From: a virus
Length of the DNA stretch: 34,123 nt
Strand: one strand, 5' to 3'
IMG/VR virus record: IMGVR_UViG_3300033149_001263
Coordinates: 1 to 34,123 of that record
The notes under the pieces were generated by a model. It saw only the letters and a program-made list of their open reading frames with translations, was not told where the DNA came from and did no database searches. Positions within the stretch are counted from its first letter, which is position 1; each line of letters begins with the position of its first letter. Of the stretch, positions 14,894 through 23,633 are shown piece after piece. The translations under genes were made by a program, and so were the position numbers.

Positions 14894-16516
14894 ATGATTG
14901 AATATCCATGTGGTTGTAAATTTGAAGAAAACGAAGAAGGATTTCCTATCTTCAATCCTAATGTTGAAGCATTACCTCTTGAGTGTACTGCTACATGGGA
15001 CATGATTTGCGAAGGAAATACCAAAGGTGTTTTCCAACTAGAATCTCAGCTAGGACAAAGTAAGGCTAGAGAAGTAAAACCTAAAAGTGTTGAAGAACTT
15101 TCTGACTTGATTGCTATCATTCGTCCGGGTTGTGGTGATGCTATAGTAGATGGAAAGTCTCTTACCCAGCACTATATTGACCGTAAAGCCGGTAGGGACG
15201 AAGTTGTATACTTTCACCCGCTTCTAAAAGAAATCCTAGAAAGCACGCAAGGGATTTTAGTGTATCAAGAACAGGCTATGCAAATAGCTCAGAAGGTTGC
15301 GGGTTTCACATTACAGCAAGCAGATGCACTAAGAAAGGCTATCGGTAAAAAGAAGGTAGAGCTTATGGCTCAAGTTAAGCAGGAGTTCCTTGACGGAGCA
15401 GAGGCTCTTGGCGAAGTTACTAAGAAAGATGCAGAAGAAATTTTCTCTTGGATTGAGAAGTCTCAAAAGTATTCTTTCAACAAATCCCACTCTATTAGCT
15501 ATGCTATGAACGGATATCAGACAGCATATGCGAAAGCGCATTTCCCCAGAGAATTTTTTACATCCTACTTGATGCATTCTGATGGCAAGCCGAAGCCATT
15601 TCTAGAAATATCAGACTTGGTAAATAATGCAAGGGCGATGGATATAGATGTCCTTCCTCCTAACTTCTTGAATATGAATTCTAATTTTAGACTGATAAAT
15701 AACAACCCCACTTTTGGGCTAGTAAATATTAAGAGTGTCGGCCAGTCTGTGTACGACAAGATCGTTAAAATGTTAGAAGAAAAGAATATAGATCCTTCAA
15801 CGCTTAATTGGGATCAATTCTTAATGCGTCTTGGATTAATTATTAAGAAAGATTCATTTACTAACATGATCAAGGCTGGAGCTTTAGATTATTTAAAAGT
15901 GCATAGAAACAAAATGCTTTACGACTTTTCTATATACGAACAGTTCAGCAACAAGCATCATATATTCCTATCCGAGAATTCATTTGATACTCTAGAGGAA
16001 GGGATTCTGGCTTTGATTGAGCATGTAAAAACGTCAAAGAAACATGCTCATACTGCGAAGCATATAGAAATGCTTGAGTCCTCTATCACTTCTTTGAAGA
16101 ACCCTCCATTCAAATTGGTAGACTTTCCTTCTTGGAGAGCCAAGCAGGAGAGAGATCTTTTAGGTATTGAAATTACTTGCCACGATGTTGACGAATATGA
16201 CCTTGGAAACGCGAACTGTACGTGTAGAGAATACGTCAAAGGATTTGATAGCAAGATTATTTCTATCGCCGCGAAAGTTGATGACATTAGAGAATGGAAG
16301 ATCAGAGGAGGTCAAAATAAGGGTCAGGTTATGGCATTTCTAAAGATTGGAGACGGTTCGTCAGCTTTAGATAGTGCTACCATATTTGCTGATGATTATA
16401 AAAGATACAAAGATAAATTAGCCATAGATAAAATATTTTTGTTTAAAGGCGAAAGAGATAAAAAACGTGGAAGTTTTTTGATAAAAAAAATCCAAAAACT
16501 AGAACGATGTATATAA
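14894..16516 (+). CDS. dnaE: DNA polymerase III alpha (family C), C-terminal half: fingers, HhH and OB-fold
   Basis: 540 residues. From residue 30 it matches the DnaE region after the third catalytic Asp: TKGVFQLES, DLIAIIRPG, then the fingers segment FNKSHSISYAMNGYQTAYAK. A helix-hairpin-helix follows (FGLVNIKSVGQSV), then an OB-fold-like end (GQVMAFLKIGDGSSALDSAT). The first 25 residues (YPCGCKFEENEEGF) have no E. coli DnaE counterpart and look like an added cap with a Cys-x-Cys. This protein lacks all three catalytic aspartates, so it must assemble with the 630-residue half to work. No intein C-terminal His-Asn-Cys is present. A clear beta-clamp peptide was not found. The start follows the thyX stop with no gap. 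Confidence 0.9.
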   Translation: MIEYPCGCKFEENEEGFPIFNPNVEALPLECTATWDMICEGNTKGVFQLESQLGQSKAREVKPKSVEELSDLIAIIRPGCGDAIVDGKSLTQHYIDRKAGRDEVVYFHPLLKEILESTQGILVYQEQAMQIAQKVAGFTLQQADALRKAIGKKKVELMAQVKQEFLDGAEALGEVTKKDAEEIFSWIEKSQKYSFNKSHSISYAMNGYQTAYAKAHFPREFFTSYLMHSDGKPKPFLEISDLVNNARAMDIDVLPPNFLNMNSNFRLINNNPTFGLVNIKSVGQSVYDKIVKMLEEKNIDPSTLNWDQFLMRLGLIIKKDSFTNMIKAGALDYLKVHRNKMLYDFSIYEQFSNKHHIFLSENSFDTLEEGILALIEHVKTSKKHAHTAKHIEMLESSITSLKNPPFKLVDFPSWRAKQERDLLGIEITCHDVDEYDLGNANCTCREYVKGFDSKIISIAAKVDDIREWKIRGGQNKGQVMAFLKIGDGSSALDSATIFADDYKRYKDKLAIDKIFLFKGERDKKRGSFLIKKIQKLERCI

Positions 16517-16535
16517 TATAATAAGGATATTGGTA

Positions 16536-16991
16536 ATGATGGATGAACTAATTGAGGAGAATATGGGTTTAGTTATATCCATAGTCAACTCATTCAAACC
16601 TAAAAATCATACTGAAAGACAGGACTTAATTGATGCCGGAAGAATTGGGTTGTGGAAGGCATTAAAAAAATACGACACAGAAAAAGATTGTAAAATCTCT
16701 ACATATGCATGGCGACCAATCCGCTGGTCAATTATAAAAGAAATAAAAAATAAGAAGAAATCTACTTCAATTAATAATATTCCTGCTCCAACAGTTCAAA
16801 ACAAAGAACAAATATGGGAGTCTCTACCTTCTGACCTTACAGAAGAAGAACGTCTATTAATAGAATTGCGATGTGAAGGATACAAGCTAAGGGAAATTTG
16901 TATTATACTAAACGAAAGATCATCAGTAATTAAAAATAGATTCTATAAACTAATCAAGAGATTAAAAGAAGACCATGCAAAAAACCAATAG
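16536..16991 (+). CDS. Small RNA polymerase sigma factor (regions 2 and 4)
   Basis: 151 residues from ATG 16536; AAGGA eight bases upstream fits this start better than the in-frame TTG at 16530. Region 2 is clear: ENMGLVISIVNSF, then DLIDAGRIGLWKALKKYD and KISTYAWRPIRWSI, the core-binding and -10-recognition helices of sigma-70. A linker follows, then a region 4-like helix-turn-helix (TEEERLLIELRCEGYKLREIC...). Region 1 and most of region 3 are missing, as in small phage and ECF-type factors. It probably directs host RNA polymerase to phage middle or late promoters. Its target promoters are not identified here. Its end overlaps the first glycosyltransferase gene by 17 bases. Confidence 0.82.
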   Translation: MMDELIEENMGLVISIVNSFKPKNHTERQDLIDAGRIGLWKALKKYDTEKDCKISTYAWRPIRWSIIKEIKNKKKSTSINNIPAPTVQNKEQIWESLPSDLTEEERLLIELRCEGYKLREICIILNERSSVIKNRFYKLIKRLKEDHAKNQ

Positions 16992-18621
16992 AAAAAAACG
17001 AATTTTATTTGTAACCGAATCACACAAACTAGCTTCTGGATTTGGTACATATGCAAAAGAGATTATTCCTAGATTATATGCTACTGGGAAGTATGAAATA
17101 GCACAATTGGTATGTTATGGAAGACCAGAAGAGTTCCAAGATACTCCTTGGTTGATGTACGGTGTTGTACCCATGAAAGGAGAAACCGAATACCAAAAAG
17201 GATATGAGAACCCAAATGTTCAATGGGGTATGGCTAGATTTGAACATGCGTGTCTTGATTTTAAACCAGATGTTGTGATATGCTGGAGAGACCCGTGGAT
17301 GGATGCTTATATAGCAGACAGTCCGTTCTTGCCATTTTTTCATTGGATCTGGATGCCGACAGTAGATAGCGCCCCGCAAAAACTTCAATGGGTTTATAAT
17401 TATTTTAGTAAGTGCGATACTCTTTTGGCATACTCTGAATATGGAATAAGAACTCTTAGCGATCAAACACAAGGAAGAGTATGTCCTGTTGGAATTGCAC
17501 CGCCTGGCACGAACCCTTCCCTCTTTGATATTGTGCCAAATAAGAACGAGCATAAAAAGAAATATGGAATCCCAGAAAACAGCTTTGTGGTGGGAACAAT
17601 CATGAGAAATCAGAAACGCAAAATGTTTCCAGAGCTTATGAAAGCTTTCAAAGAATTCTCAGAACAATCACCATTAGATTCTTATTTGTACATACACACG
17701 AGTTATCCAGAAAAGTCAGGCTGGAACATAACAGACTTAATGCATGAATTTGATTTAGGTTCTAGGTTATTGGTTACATATGTTTGTAGAAACTGTAAAA
17801 AGTTTTTTATTGACCACTACAGAGATGCGATTACTAAGTGTAATCATTGTAACGGTCTATCAGCCGTCATGCCTGGCGTGACGCAGGGCGTTGAGCGAAC
17901 AGACCTGAAAGATATTTATAACCTTATGGACATATATGTTCAATATGCGATTTGCGAAGGTTTTGGAATGCCTCAAGTGGAAGCCGCTGCGTGCGGAGTG
18001 CCTTTAGCTTCTATTAATTATAGCGCTATGGAGGATGTAGTAAAAACTGTAAACGGGTATCCTATACCTCCAAATCTACAAAGAGAAATTGAAACAAACG
18101 CAGATCGGTCCTTTTCAAACAATGATGCTTTGGTAGAAATCTTAAACAAGCACTCAAAACTAAGCCTGCAACAATTTAACGACAAAAGACTTGAGACAAG
18201 ACAGAAATGCATAGAAAAATATACTTGGGATAATGCATGTAAGTCTTGGGAGCAAGCGATAGATAATGTTGAGCTTGGCAAAAAGCTTGATTGGAATCAT
18301 CCCAGACTTTTAAGAAATTTGCCGGAAGACGCACCACAAGGAATGGACAACAGACAATTTGCAGAATGGATCGCTTTAGCATTGCTTCAAGACGAAAGCA
18401 GAGTAGCAAATTATCAAATGATGAATGATATCAAACATTTAAATTTTGGAAGCAAAGTTGACTTTGGACTAATGGGACAGTATAATCAAGAGTCGCTGTA
18501 CAAAGAGACTAGACCTGTAGCAGAAAGAAGAGTGTTCTTTGACGCTGTAAGGTCCGGAGATCAACAAATTAGCCCTCAACCATTTGTAGTAGAAGCCCAC
18601 AGGAGACTGAAAAGATCATGA
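16975..18621 (+). CDS. GT-B glycosyltransferase (GT4-like) with inserted zinc ribbon
   Basis: 548 residues. The N-terminal Rossmann half begins ILFVTESHKLASGFGTYA and contains PDVVICWRDPW. The C-terminal half has the GT4 nucleotide-sugar motif CEGFGMPQVEAAACGVP with the Glu-x7-Glu pair. Between strands of the C-terminal domain an insertion carries Cys271, Cys274, Cys289 and Cys292 in two CxxC pairs, a zinc-ribbon layout not usual for GT4. About 120 residues extend beyond the GT core. It would transfer a sugar from a nucleotide donor to a glycan, lipid or protein; the acceptor is unknown. It opens the glycan block and overlaps both neighbours. Confidence 0.82.
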   Translation: MQKTNRKKRILFVTESHKLASGFGTYAKEIIPRLYATGKYEIAQLVCYGRPEEFQDTPWLMYGVVPMKGETEYQKGYENPNVQWGMARFEHACLDFKPDVVICWRDPWMDAYIADSPFLPFFHWIWMPTVDSAPQKLQWVYNYFSKCDTLLAYSEYGIRTLSDQTQGRVCPVGIAPPGTNPSLFDIVPNKNEHKKKYGIPENSFVVGTIMRNQKRKMFPELMKAFKEFSEQSPLDSYLYIHTSYPEKSGWNITDLMHEFDLGSRLLVTYVCRNCKKFFIDHYRDAITKCNHCNGLSAVMPGVTQGVERTDLKDIYNLMDIYVQYAICEGFGMPQVEAAACGVPLASINYSAMEDVVKTVNGYPIPPNLQREIETNADRSFSNNDALVEILNKHSKLSLQQFNDKRLETRQKCIEKYTWDNACKSWEQAIDNVELGKKLDWNHPRLLRNLPEDAPQGMDNRQFAEWIALALLQDESRVANYQMMNDIKHLNFGSKVDFGLMGQYNQESLYKETRPVAERRVFFDAVRSGDQQISPQPFVVEAHRRLKRS

Positions 18622-19664
18622 AAAATGTTTTGTACATAGGTCCATATAGGCAAAATGATGAATGGGGATTTACTAGCAGAGCGCTTGTCAATCTGCTAGC
18701 ACAACAAGATATTAATTTGCACATCAAACCAGTTTGGTTCAATCAAGATTATGAATATGTAAACATGGAAGAGTTTTCAGAATATGAAAATAAAAAACTA
18801 CACTCTGACCAGAAAGATGTTTTAATCCAACATGGCATTCCTTCTTACTTGAACTACAACGGAAACTTTAAAGAAAACATTATAGTTCTAAGTCTGGATT
18901 GCGAAATAGACAATACAGATTGGGTGGATCATATAAATGTGTTTGATAAGGTGGTAGTATTCTCAGAATATGAAAAAGAACTGCTTGAAAAATCAAAAGT
19001 AACAACGCCTATTTTTAACTTTAGCGCGCCTCCAGTTCTAGAAGATTATGAAGTTGAAACATTCCCATTTGATATTGATGGCACAAAATTCTACTGCCAA
19101 GCCTCGTTAGATAAAAAATCAGGTCTTGATGAAATAATCAGTGCCTACCTTTCTGCGTTTAGTATTGACGACAATGTTATGTTGGCATTATGTGTGTCTC
19201 CAGAGACTGCGCAAACGGTAGAAGAACTTATAGTACATATAAAGAGGAGATTGGGTATTTATGCCGAAGCTTCCTACTATGCCCCGATAGCGGTATGCCC
19301 AATTAATAATCAAAGGCTCATGAACCATGTGCATATGCAGTCAGATTATTTTATAGACGCATCGTATAATTGTAGAATTAGTCAGAATATATTGAAAGCG
19401 ATTAATTTAAAATCAACTCCGATAGTTCTGGATACTTGCTACTCATTGTTTAAAGATGATTATAAATACTTGATTAAGTCGCATGACGAAACATGCCTAT
19501 ATGAATCAAGACCTATCAAGGGGCTGTATACAGGGTCTTGGAGAGTCCCCAGTATTGAACATCTAAAATCTCTTATGCTGCAAGCCGTTGAAGAAGAAAG
19601 CAGAGAGCAAGTAGAAATTAATCAAAATTCAAATCAAAGAGCGAAAGAACTTCTATGTATTTAA
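18618..19664 (+). CDS. GT-B-like glycosyltransferase
   Basis: 348 residues. It starts NVLYIGPYRQNDEWGFTSRAL, like the first strand and acceptor loop of GT4-type enzymes. It continues with VFDKVVVFSEYEKELLEKS, as in GT-B proteins that probe the donor site, and a second Rossmann half (KFYCQASLDKKSGLDEIISAY, then FIDASYNCRISQNILKAINLKSTPIVLDT). The usual Glu-x7-Glu is not obvious; the region SYNCRISQNILKAI stands in its place, so activity is uncertain. It overlaps the preceding gene by ATGA. Probably it works with the neighbouring GTs on one glycan. Confidence 0.65.
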   Translation: MKNVLYIGPYRQNDEWGFTSRALVNLLAQQDINLHIKPVWFNQDYEYVNMEEFSEYENKKLHSDQKDVLIQHGIPSYLNYNGNFKENIIVLSLDCEIDNTDWVDHINVFDKVVVFSEYEKELLEKSKVTTPIFNFSAPPVLEDYEVETFPFDIDGTKFYCQASLDKKSGLDEIISAYLSAFSIDDNVMLALCVSPETAQTVEELIVHIKRRLGIYAEASYYAPIAVCPINNQRLMNHVHMQSDYFIDASYNCRISQNILKAINLKSTPIVLDTCYSLFKDDYKYLIKSHDETCLYESRPIKGLYTGSWRVPSIEHLKSLMLQAVEEESREQVEINQNSNQRAKELLCI

Positions 19665-20599
19665 CTGAAAATATCATCAGATCAGCTACCAGAAAGCAAG
19701 ATGACAATCTATCTATCATTGTAGTAAATGATGCACAATCTGATTATGTTGAAAGGCTCGCGCTTGCTTTCCCCAATCATAATTTTTATATAGTTCAACA
19801 ACTCACCGGACAAAGCCAACAGTGGGACAGACCAATTTCATTTGAAAACATTAAGTATTATCTCTATCTTGATGATCTTCCAATAAAATATGTAGATCTT
19901 GTAATTTGTTTTAACAGAATGAATGCTTTTGATGGCGCTCTGCATATAAATCATGACTATCATGTACCAATGGCTAATATTGACATGGCTTCTAGAAATC
20001 TAAAACATCAAATACCATTAAAAGCGAATTTAAATATTGAAGATCCAGCGGTTTTAGATAGAAGATTCGGAAATGTCGCTGTAGGATCATCAGATTTTAT
20101 TACAGAGTCATGGAGAGCTACAAACCAAAAACTCAATGCGACTATTGATCTACCATATAAATTAATAAACAGAAAACCAGACGCAAACAAAATATTGATA
20201 GACAAAGCGATCCCTCAAGAATTTGTAGGAGAACTAGGTATACATCTTGATAATAGGTTCACTCATGATCCCGCTGAGGCTGCTGTGTACTGTCATTTGT
20301 TTATGTCCCCTTCATGTTTAATGATAGATTGCATGGCTTCTGAAATACCTGTCTTTGCTTTTGATAGTATTGATATGTCAGATTATTATCAAAAAGAATT
20401 GTGCTATATGGTCAAAGAAGTGAACAGTGTTAATTCACCCACTTTCTTACAAGAAATTTTGGCAATGGAAGATAGAATGAAAATTGCTCCTAGAGCCAGA
20501 GACTATGTATTAAAAAAGAACTCACACGAGCAGTTCAAAAATAAATGGGAAAATATACTAAGATATCTATCAAATAGTTTTTATCAAAGAGGAATATAA
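19655..20599 (+). CDS. Divergent glycosyltransferase-like protein
   Basis: 314 residues. A Rossmann-like start (LSIIVVNDAQSDYVERLALAFPNHNFYIV) is followed by KYVDLVICFNRM, then VAVGSSDFITESW, and a second half with FMSPSCLMIDCMASEIPVFAFDSIDM, which resembles the donor-site loop of GT-B enzymes. The C-terminus has the helical pattern RDYVLKKNSHEQFKNKWENIL often found at the end of GT4 proteins. Classical catalytic residues are not evident. It overlaps the previous gene by 10 bases and the next by one, so it belongs to the same transcript. Confidence 0.55.
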   Translation: MYLTENIIRSATRKQDDNLSIIVVNDAQSDYVERLALAFPNHNFYIVQQLTGQSQQWDRPISFENIKYYLYLDDLPIKYVDLVICFNRMNAFDGALHINHDYHVPMANIDMASRNLKHQIPLKANLNIEDPAVLDRRFGNVAVGSSDFITESWRATNQKLNATIDLPYKLINRKPDANKILIDKAIPQEFVGELGIHLDNRFTHDPAEAAVYCHLFMSPSCLMIDCMASEIPVFAFDSIDMSDYYQKELCYMVKEVNSVNSPTFLQEILAMEDRMKIAPRARDYVLKKNSHEQFKNKWENILRYLSNSFYQRGI

Positions 20600-20994
20600 T
20601 GATCAATAAATCTATTAATTTAGTTCAAAACAAAGTAAACCAAAACGACATGACAGAACAAGAACTGTTGATGGCTCCTGATCATTTCTTTGATGAAATT
20701 TCTGTTTCTAGGGTCTTTGAGACTTCCGAAGATAAAGACTTGTTTATGAAGGTTTGTCAAAAACTAACACAGGGCGGTAAGCTATCTATATTAGGGATAG
20801 ACGGAGTTTCTTTGTGTAGGAAAGTCGGTGCAGGAGAAATTAAACTATCTGATTTGAATGAGCTTTTTCTTGCAAACAAAAGACTGAATTCATTGATTGA
20901 CTTTAAAAAATATTTTATGGAAAATAATTGGAAAATTAAATTCGCCGGAATGAAACCAAGTTCAAGATATTTTATTGAGGCTATTAGACCATGA
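20599..20994 (+). CDS. Truncated SAM methyltransferase-like protein
   Basis: 131 residues. The segment DHFFDEISVSRVFETSEDKDLFMKV, then LTQGGKLSILGIDG, looks like motifs 4-6 of a class I SAM methyltransferase (post-motif helix, then LKPGGxLxIxEPDG). The glycine-rich SAM-binding loop and first strands that should precede it are absent, and the gene starts cleanly with TAATG overlap. So it is either a degenerate non-catalytic remnant kept as a partner or a non-SAM protein with this half-fold. Its place within the glycan block suggests a link to sugar or peptide modification, not demonstrated. Confidence 0.5.
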   Translation: MINKSINLVQNKVNQNDMTEQELLMAPDHFFDEISVSRVFETSEDKDLFMKVCQKLTQGGKLSILGIDGVSLCRKVGAGEIKLSDLNELFLANKRLNSLIDFKKYFMENNWKIKFAGMKPSSRYFIEAIRP

Positions 20995-21842
20995 GCAAAG
21001 AAGAAGAGTTGACCATCAGCCAAATCCATACTGTTTGTAAAACATGCGTATTTGCAGAGAATGTTATGGATGGAAAGAAAAAAATCCAAACAGGCTGTAG
21101 ACTAGGAAAGCTAGAGCAATACGAAGCGGCCAATATCACAATACACGAAGCTCATGATGAACATGACAATGAGTTTAAGCTGATTGATGGAAGACTATGC
21201 ATGTTCCACAGAAACGAAGAAATCATGGAGCAGTTCCCTCCAGATTCTTGGGAGGAAATTGTTAATGCGCAAACTAAAGTACCATACCAATTAGTTATAT
21301 TCATTGAACCGAAAATGACAATGAGAGAAGTGAAGAAAACGATTAACTATATCAAGGATCAAAAATCACAACCCAATTATGTTACTTTCGTTAATTATTC
21401 GTATAATGAATACACTAAAGACCCAGACAATAATATCAAACCATCAGAACTTTTAGAGCTTCTGCAAGGATCAGAATTCCACAAGTTCAGTCTTAAAAAT
21501 ATGTATGACGAAAGTACAGACTATAGGACGGCTATTGATTTTGTTATGGATTCAACAAACAGATATCCATATCCATTTTATGCTTGTTTTCAGGCAGGGT
21601 TTCCTATACCAAAATCGTTTAGTGAAGATTTGAACAATGCTATCTTTATTAAGATGCTTCAAATAGGATTTGCAAAACCAATTGACGAAATAAACGGTAT
21701 GATAGTTAATAAGACCGCACACAAAAAACACGGAGGTAATAGTTTCTTTATTGATTTAGAAAAGAAGCTAGAGAGATATGAAGACAATTTTCACAAATTT
21801 TTATTTGAGGCCACTGATATATGTCCAAGCTTAAAAAATTAG
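20991..21842 (+). CDS. Glycosyltransferase-like protein with N-terminal Cys cluster
   Basis: 283 residues. The N-terminus has CKTCVFAE, then TGCRLG and GRLCMFHRN, a four-cysteine set that could bind zinc or an Fe-S cluster. Then comes a domain starting YQLVIFIEPKMTMREVKKTINYI, like the beta-alpha start of a GT-A fold, but the DxD metal site expected next is not visible. The C-terminus is helical and charged. The domain order (Cys cluster then GT-A-like) recalls phage glycan-cluster proteins, but I cannot name a family. Its tail overlaps the next gene, which holds what looks like a further GT-A piece, so the two may be one enzyme in two chains. Confidence 0.5.
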   Translation: MSKEEELTISQIHTVCKTCVFAENVMDGKKKIQTGCRLGKLEQYEAANITIHEAHDEHDNEFKLIDGRLCMFHRNEEIMEQFPPDSWEEIVNAQTKVPYQLVIFIEPKMTMREVKKTINYIKDQKSQPNYVTFVNYSYNEYTKDPDNNIKPSELLELLQGSEFHKFSLKNMYDESTDYRTAIDFVMDSTNRYPYPFYACFQAGFPIPKSFSEDLNNAIFIKMLQIGFAKPIDEINGMIVNKTAHKKHGGNSFFIDLEKKLERYEDNFHKFLFEATDICPSLKN

Positions 21843-22180
21843 ATCTTACTGAAAAAATTGTTTTTGTTCATTATGAACTGGCAAATCATCCAGCTATTAA
21901 TGAATGGACAAGAGATCAGTTGTCACGAATATTTGAAGATCCTTCTATAGGGTTTGTATATACAGATGCTTTAATGCATAGACAAAATTCTGAAAACGAA
22001 GCCTTTATACAGCATTATACGTATGGGGATTCAATACCGAAAGTGCCATTTTATACAAGAAAAGAATTATTTGAATTTATAGAAGACATGGATATGGAAG
22101 AGGCAATGAAATTTATAATAAGCAAGAGGTATAGATTTCAACATGTTGCAGAGATAGGATGCATTATAAATGTCGCTTAG
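21821..22180 (+). CDS. Small GT-A-like fragment protein
   Basis: 119 residues. The pattern IVFVHYELANHPAINEWTRDQLSRIFEDPSIGFVYTDA resembles the middle of a GT2-type domain, where a strand ending in Tyr-x-Asp carries the metal-site acid. The rest is helical and aromatic, ending IGCIINVA. On its own it is too short for a complete transferase. It overlaps the preceding gene by 22 bases and may be its separated second half. No function is assigned beyond the context. Confidence 0.45.
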   Translation: MSKLKKLDLTEKIVFVHYELANHPAINEWTRDQLSRIFEDPSIGFVYTDALMHRQNSENEAFIQHYTYGDSIPKVPFYTRKELFEFIEDMDMEEAMKFIISKRYRFQHVAEIGCIINVA

Positions 22181-22874
22181 ATATATTAAATCAATTGATC
22201 AACAAACGTCAATTGATATTATAATACCTGCCGCAGGTCTAGGAAAAAGGATGAAATCCTATGGCCCAAAACCACTAATAAATATCAAGAAAAACTTAAC
22301 GATTATTGATAATCAACTAAGACTATTTAAAAAATATTTACCTGAAGCTAGAATCATTTTAGTTTCTGGATTTCAATCTGACTTATTAATGAATCAAACC
22401 CCAGACGACATAATAAAAATAGAAAACGAAAAATATGATAGAACCAATGTGGTAAGATCTATCGGAATGGGACTCAGGGCTTCAACACAAGATGTTCTGA
22501 TTGTATACGGAGATTTGATATTTAATCATCACTGTATAAATAGTATGGATTATAATAATTCCTCTGTCCTGATAGGAAACGGGATCATGAAAACCAACGA
22601 AATAGGTTGCATCGCAAACAATAAAGGAATGCTAGAAAATATGATGTACGATCTCCCCAGCAAGTGGGGCCAAATAGCTTTCTTTAAAGGAAGAGAATTA
22701 GATATGCTAAAGCGCGTATGTTGGAATGAAAACAATTACAAGATGTTTGGTTTTGAAGCAATAAATAAAATCATAGATGATGGCGGTAAATTTAAGTGTG
22801 TACAAAATCCCGCTTGTAAATGTATTGATATAGACAACTCTAAGGATTTAAACTCTATAGGAGATATAATATGA
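22170..22874 (+). CDS. Sugar/choline-phosphate nucleotidyltransferase
   Basis: 234 residues. The NTP-binding loop IIPAAGLGKRMKSYGPKPLI is at about residues 18-37 and LIVYGDLIF (about 110-118) supplies the metal-binding Asp, the pattern of NTP_transferase enzymes such as glucose-1-phosphate or LicC-like choline-phosphate cytidylyltransferases. The C-terminus ends with the short CKCIDIDNSKDLNSI seen in that group. It would make the activated donor for the neighbouring glycosyltransferases. The substrate cannot be read from the motifs alone. It overlaps both neighbours by 4-11 bases. Confidence 0.8.
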   Translation: MSLRYIKSIDQQTSIDIIIPAAGLGKRMKSYGPKPLINIKKNLTIIDNQLRLFKKYLPEARIILVSGFQSDLLMNQTPDDIIKIENEKYDRTNVVRSIGMGLRASTQDVLIVYGDLIFNHHCINSMDYNNSSVLIGNGIMKTNEIGCIANNKGMLENMMYDLPSKWGQIAFFKGRELDMLKRVCWNENNYKMFGFEAINKIIDDGGKFKCVQNPACKCIDIDNSKDLNSIGDII

Positions 22875-23410
22875 AAATTTGTGTGACTAGATCACCAAAT
22901 CCAAGAATTGTTGGAATGGCACAGGCTTTGTCATCAATAATTAATAACTCAGCACAATTCCTATATTGGGACTCTAACGCTCCGATATTTAAAGTATTAA
23001 AGGAAGTGGCTCCAGATGTTGTATTCTTCACCCCTGATGATATAGCAGAGCAACATTTAGTTTACTGCAAAGCAGAATCTCCAAATACAAAATTTGTTTT
23101 GATAGAAGATAAAGAACCAGTACAATATGAACATATAGATTTTAAAATAAGTTTGATTAATCAAAATGAAAAATATTATTTAGATTATTTGGCAGATCCA
23201 ACCCTATTTAGCAACGGGGAACGCAACAGTCAGTTTTTATGTGATTTTCTTATATTCTCCAGCCCAGTAATGCAAGATAAGAATATTAATGGATGGATTA
23301 ACACTATATGTAGCAACTATAATGTAAAAATATTTGGGAATGCTTTCTCTAGCCCTTATTATTTATGTAAAACACGCAATAAAATCATGCAAAGGCTTGA
23401 TAGCATTTGA
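22871..23410 (+). CDS. GT-B-like glycosyltransferase, N-terminal part (frame interrupted)
   Basis: 179 residues. It starts KICVTRSPNPRIVGMAQALSS and has EVAPDVVFFTP, then NYNVKIFGNAFSSPYYL, which would begin the second GT-B half. Right after this the frame runs into TGA at 23408. The next frame (23334-23633) carries on in the expected way with SCKGLIAFDNEWYFNTLMNKKIPMCLGS. A one-base shift near 23375-23395, around AATAAAATC, would join them into about 253 residues. So the gene is either broken, shifted by slippage, or carries an assembly error. Confidence 0.6.
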   Translation: MKICVTRSPNPRIVGMAQALSSIINNSAQFLYWDSNAPIFKVLKEVAPDVVFFTPDDIAEQHLVYCKAESPNTKFVLIEDKEPVQYEHIDFKISLINQNEKYYLDYLADPTLFSNGERNSQFLCDFLIFSSPVMQDKNINGWINTICSNYNVKIFGNAFSSPYYLCKTRNKIMQRLDSI

Positions 23411-23633
23411 CAATGAATGGTACTTCAATACATTGATGAATAAAAAAATTCCCATGTGCTTAGGAAGTAATTCAAATAACAATACAAAATTTATCTTTAA
23501 TAATTTTACAGAGCTAAAGGAAATGTGCGATAAAGTAATTGCTGGAGACATACAGATAGCGAACGAAGATTTTGGTGTTGAGAATACGCATATCGCATTT
23601 GCAAATAAAGTAAAGGAGGGGTTGGGAATATGA
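23334..23633 (+). pseudogene. C-terminal part of the interrupted GT-B-like gene
   Basis: An open frame of 99 codons in the frame +1 to the upstream gene. The homologous part seems to start near 23385 (SCKGLIAFDNEWYFNTLMNKKIPM), which reads as the donor-site segment of a GT-B protein. The frame before that point is probably out-of-frame noise. Only a TTG (23334) or ATG (23340) with no good RBS could start it independently. It ends by overlapping the next ATG (TATGATA), after a strong AGGAGGGG that serves the following gene. Confidence 0.5.

Noticed and set aside
16478-16517. Promoter before the sigma factor gene (TATAAT at 16512, TTGATA at 16478)
   Set aside because: The spacing is 28 bases, too long, and the region is simply AT-rich.
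17074-17553. 159-codon open frame on the minus strand
   Set aside because: Antisense to the GT4 gene with no recognisable motif; a shadow frame.
22170-22874. CMP-sialic acid synthetase to feed the GT29-like enzyme
   Set aside because: The loop is the AAGLGKRM sugar/choline nucleotidyltransferase type, not the CMP-NeuAc synthetase signature.
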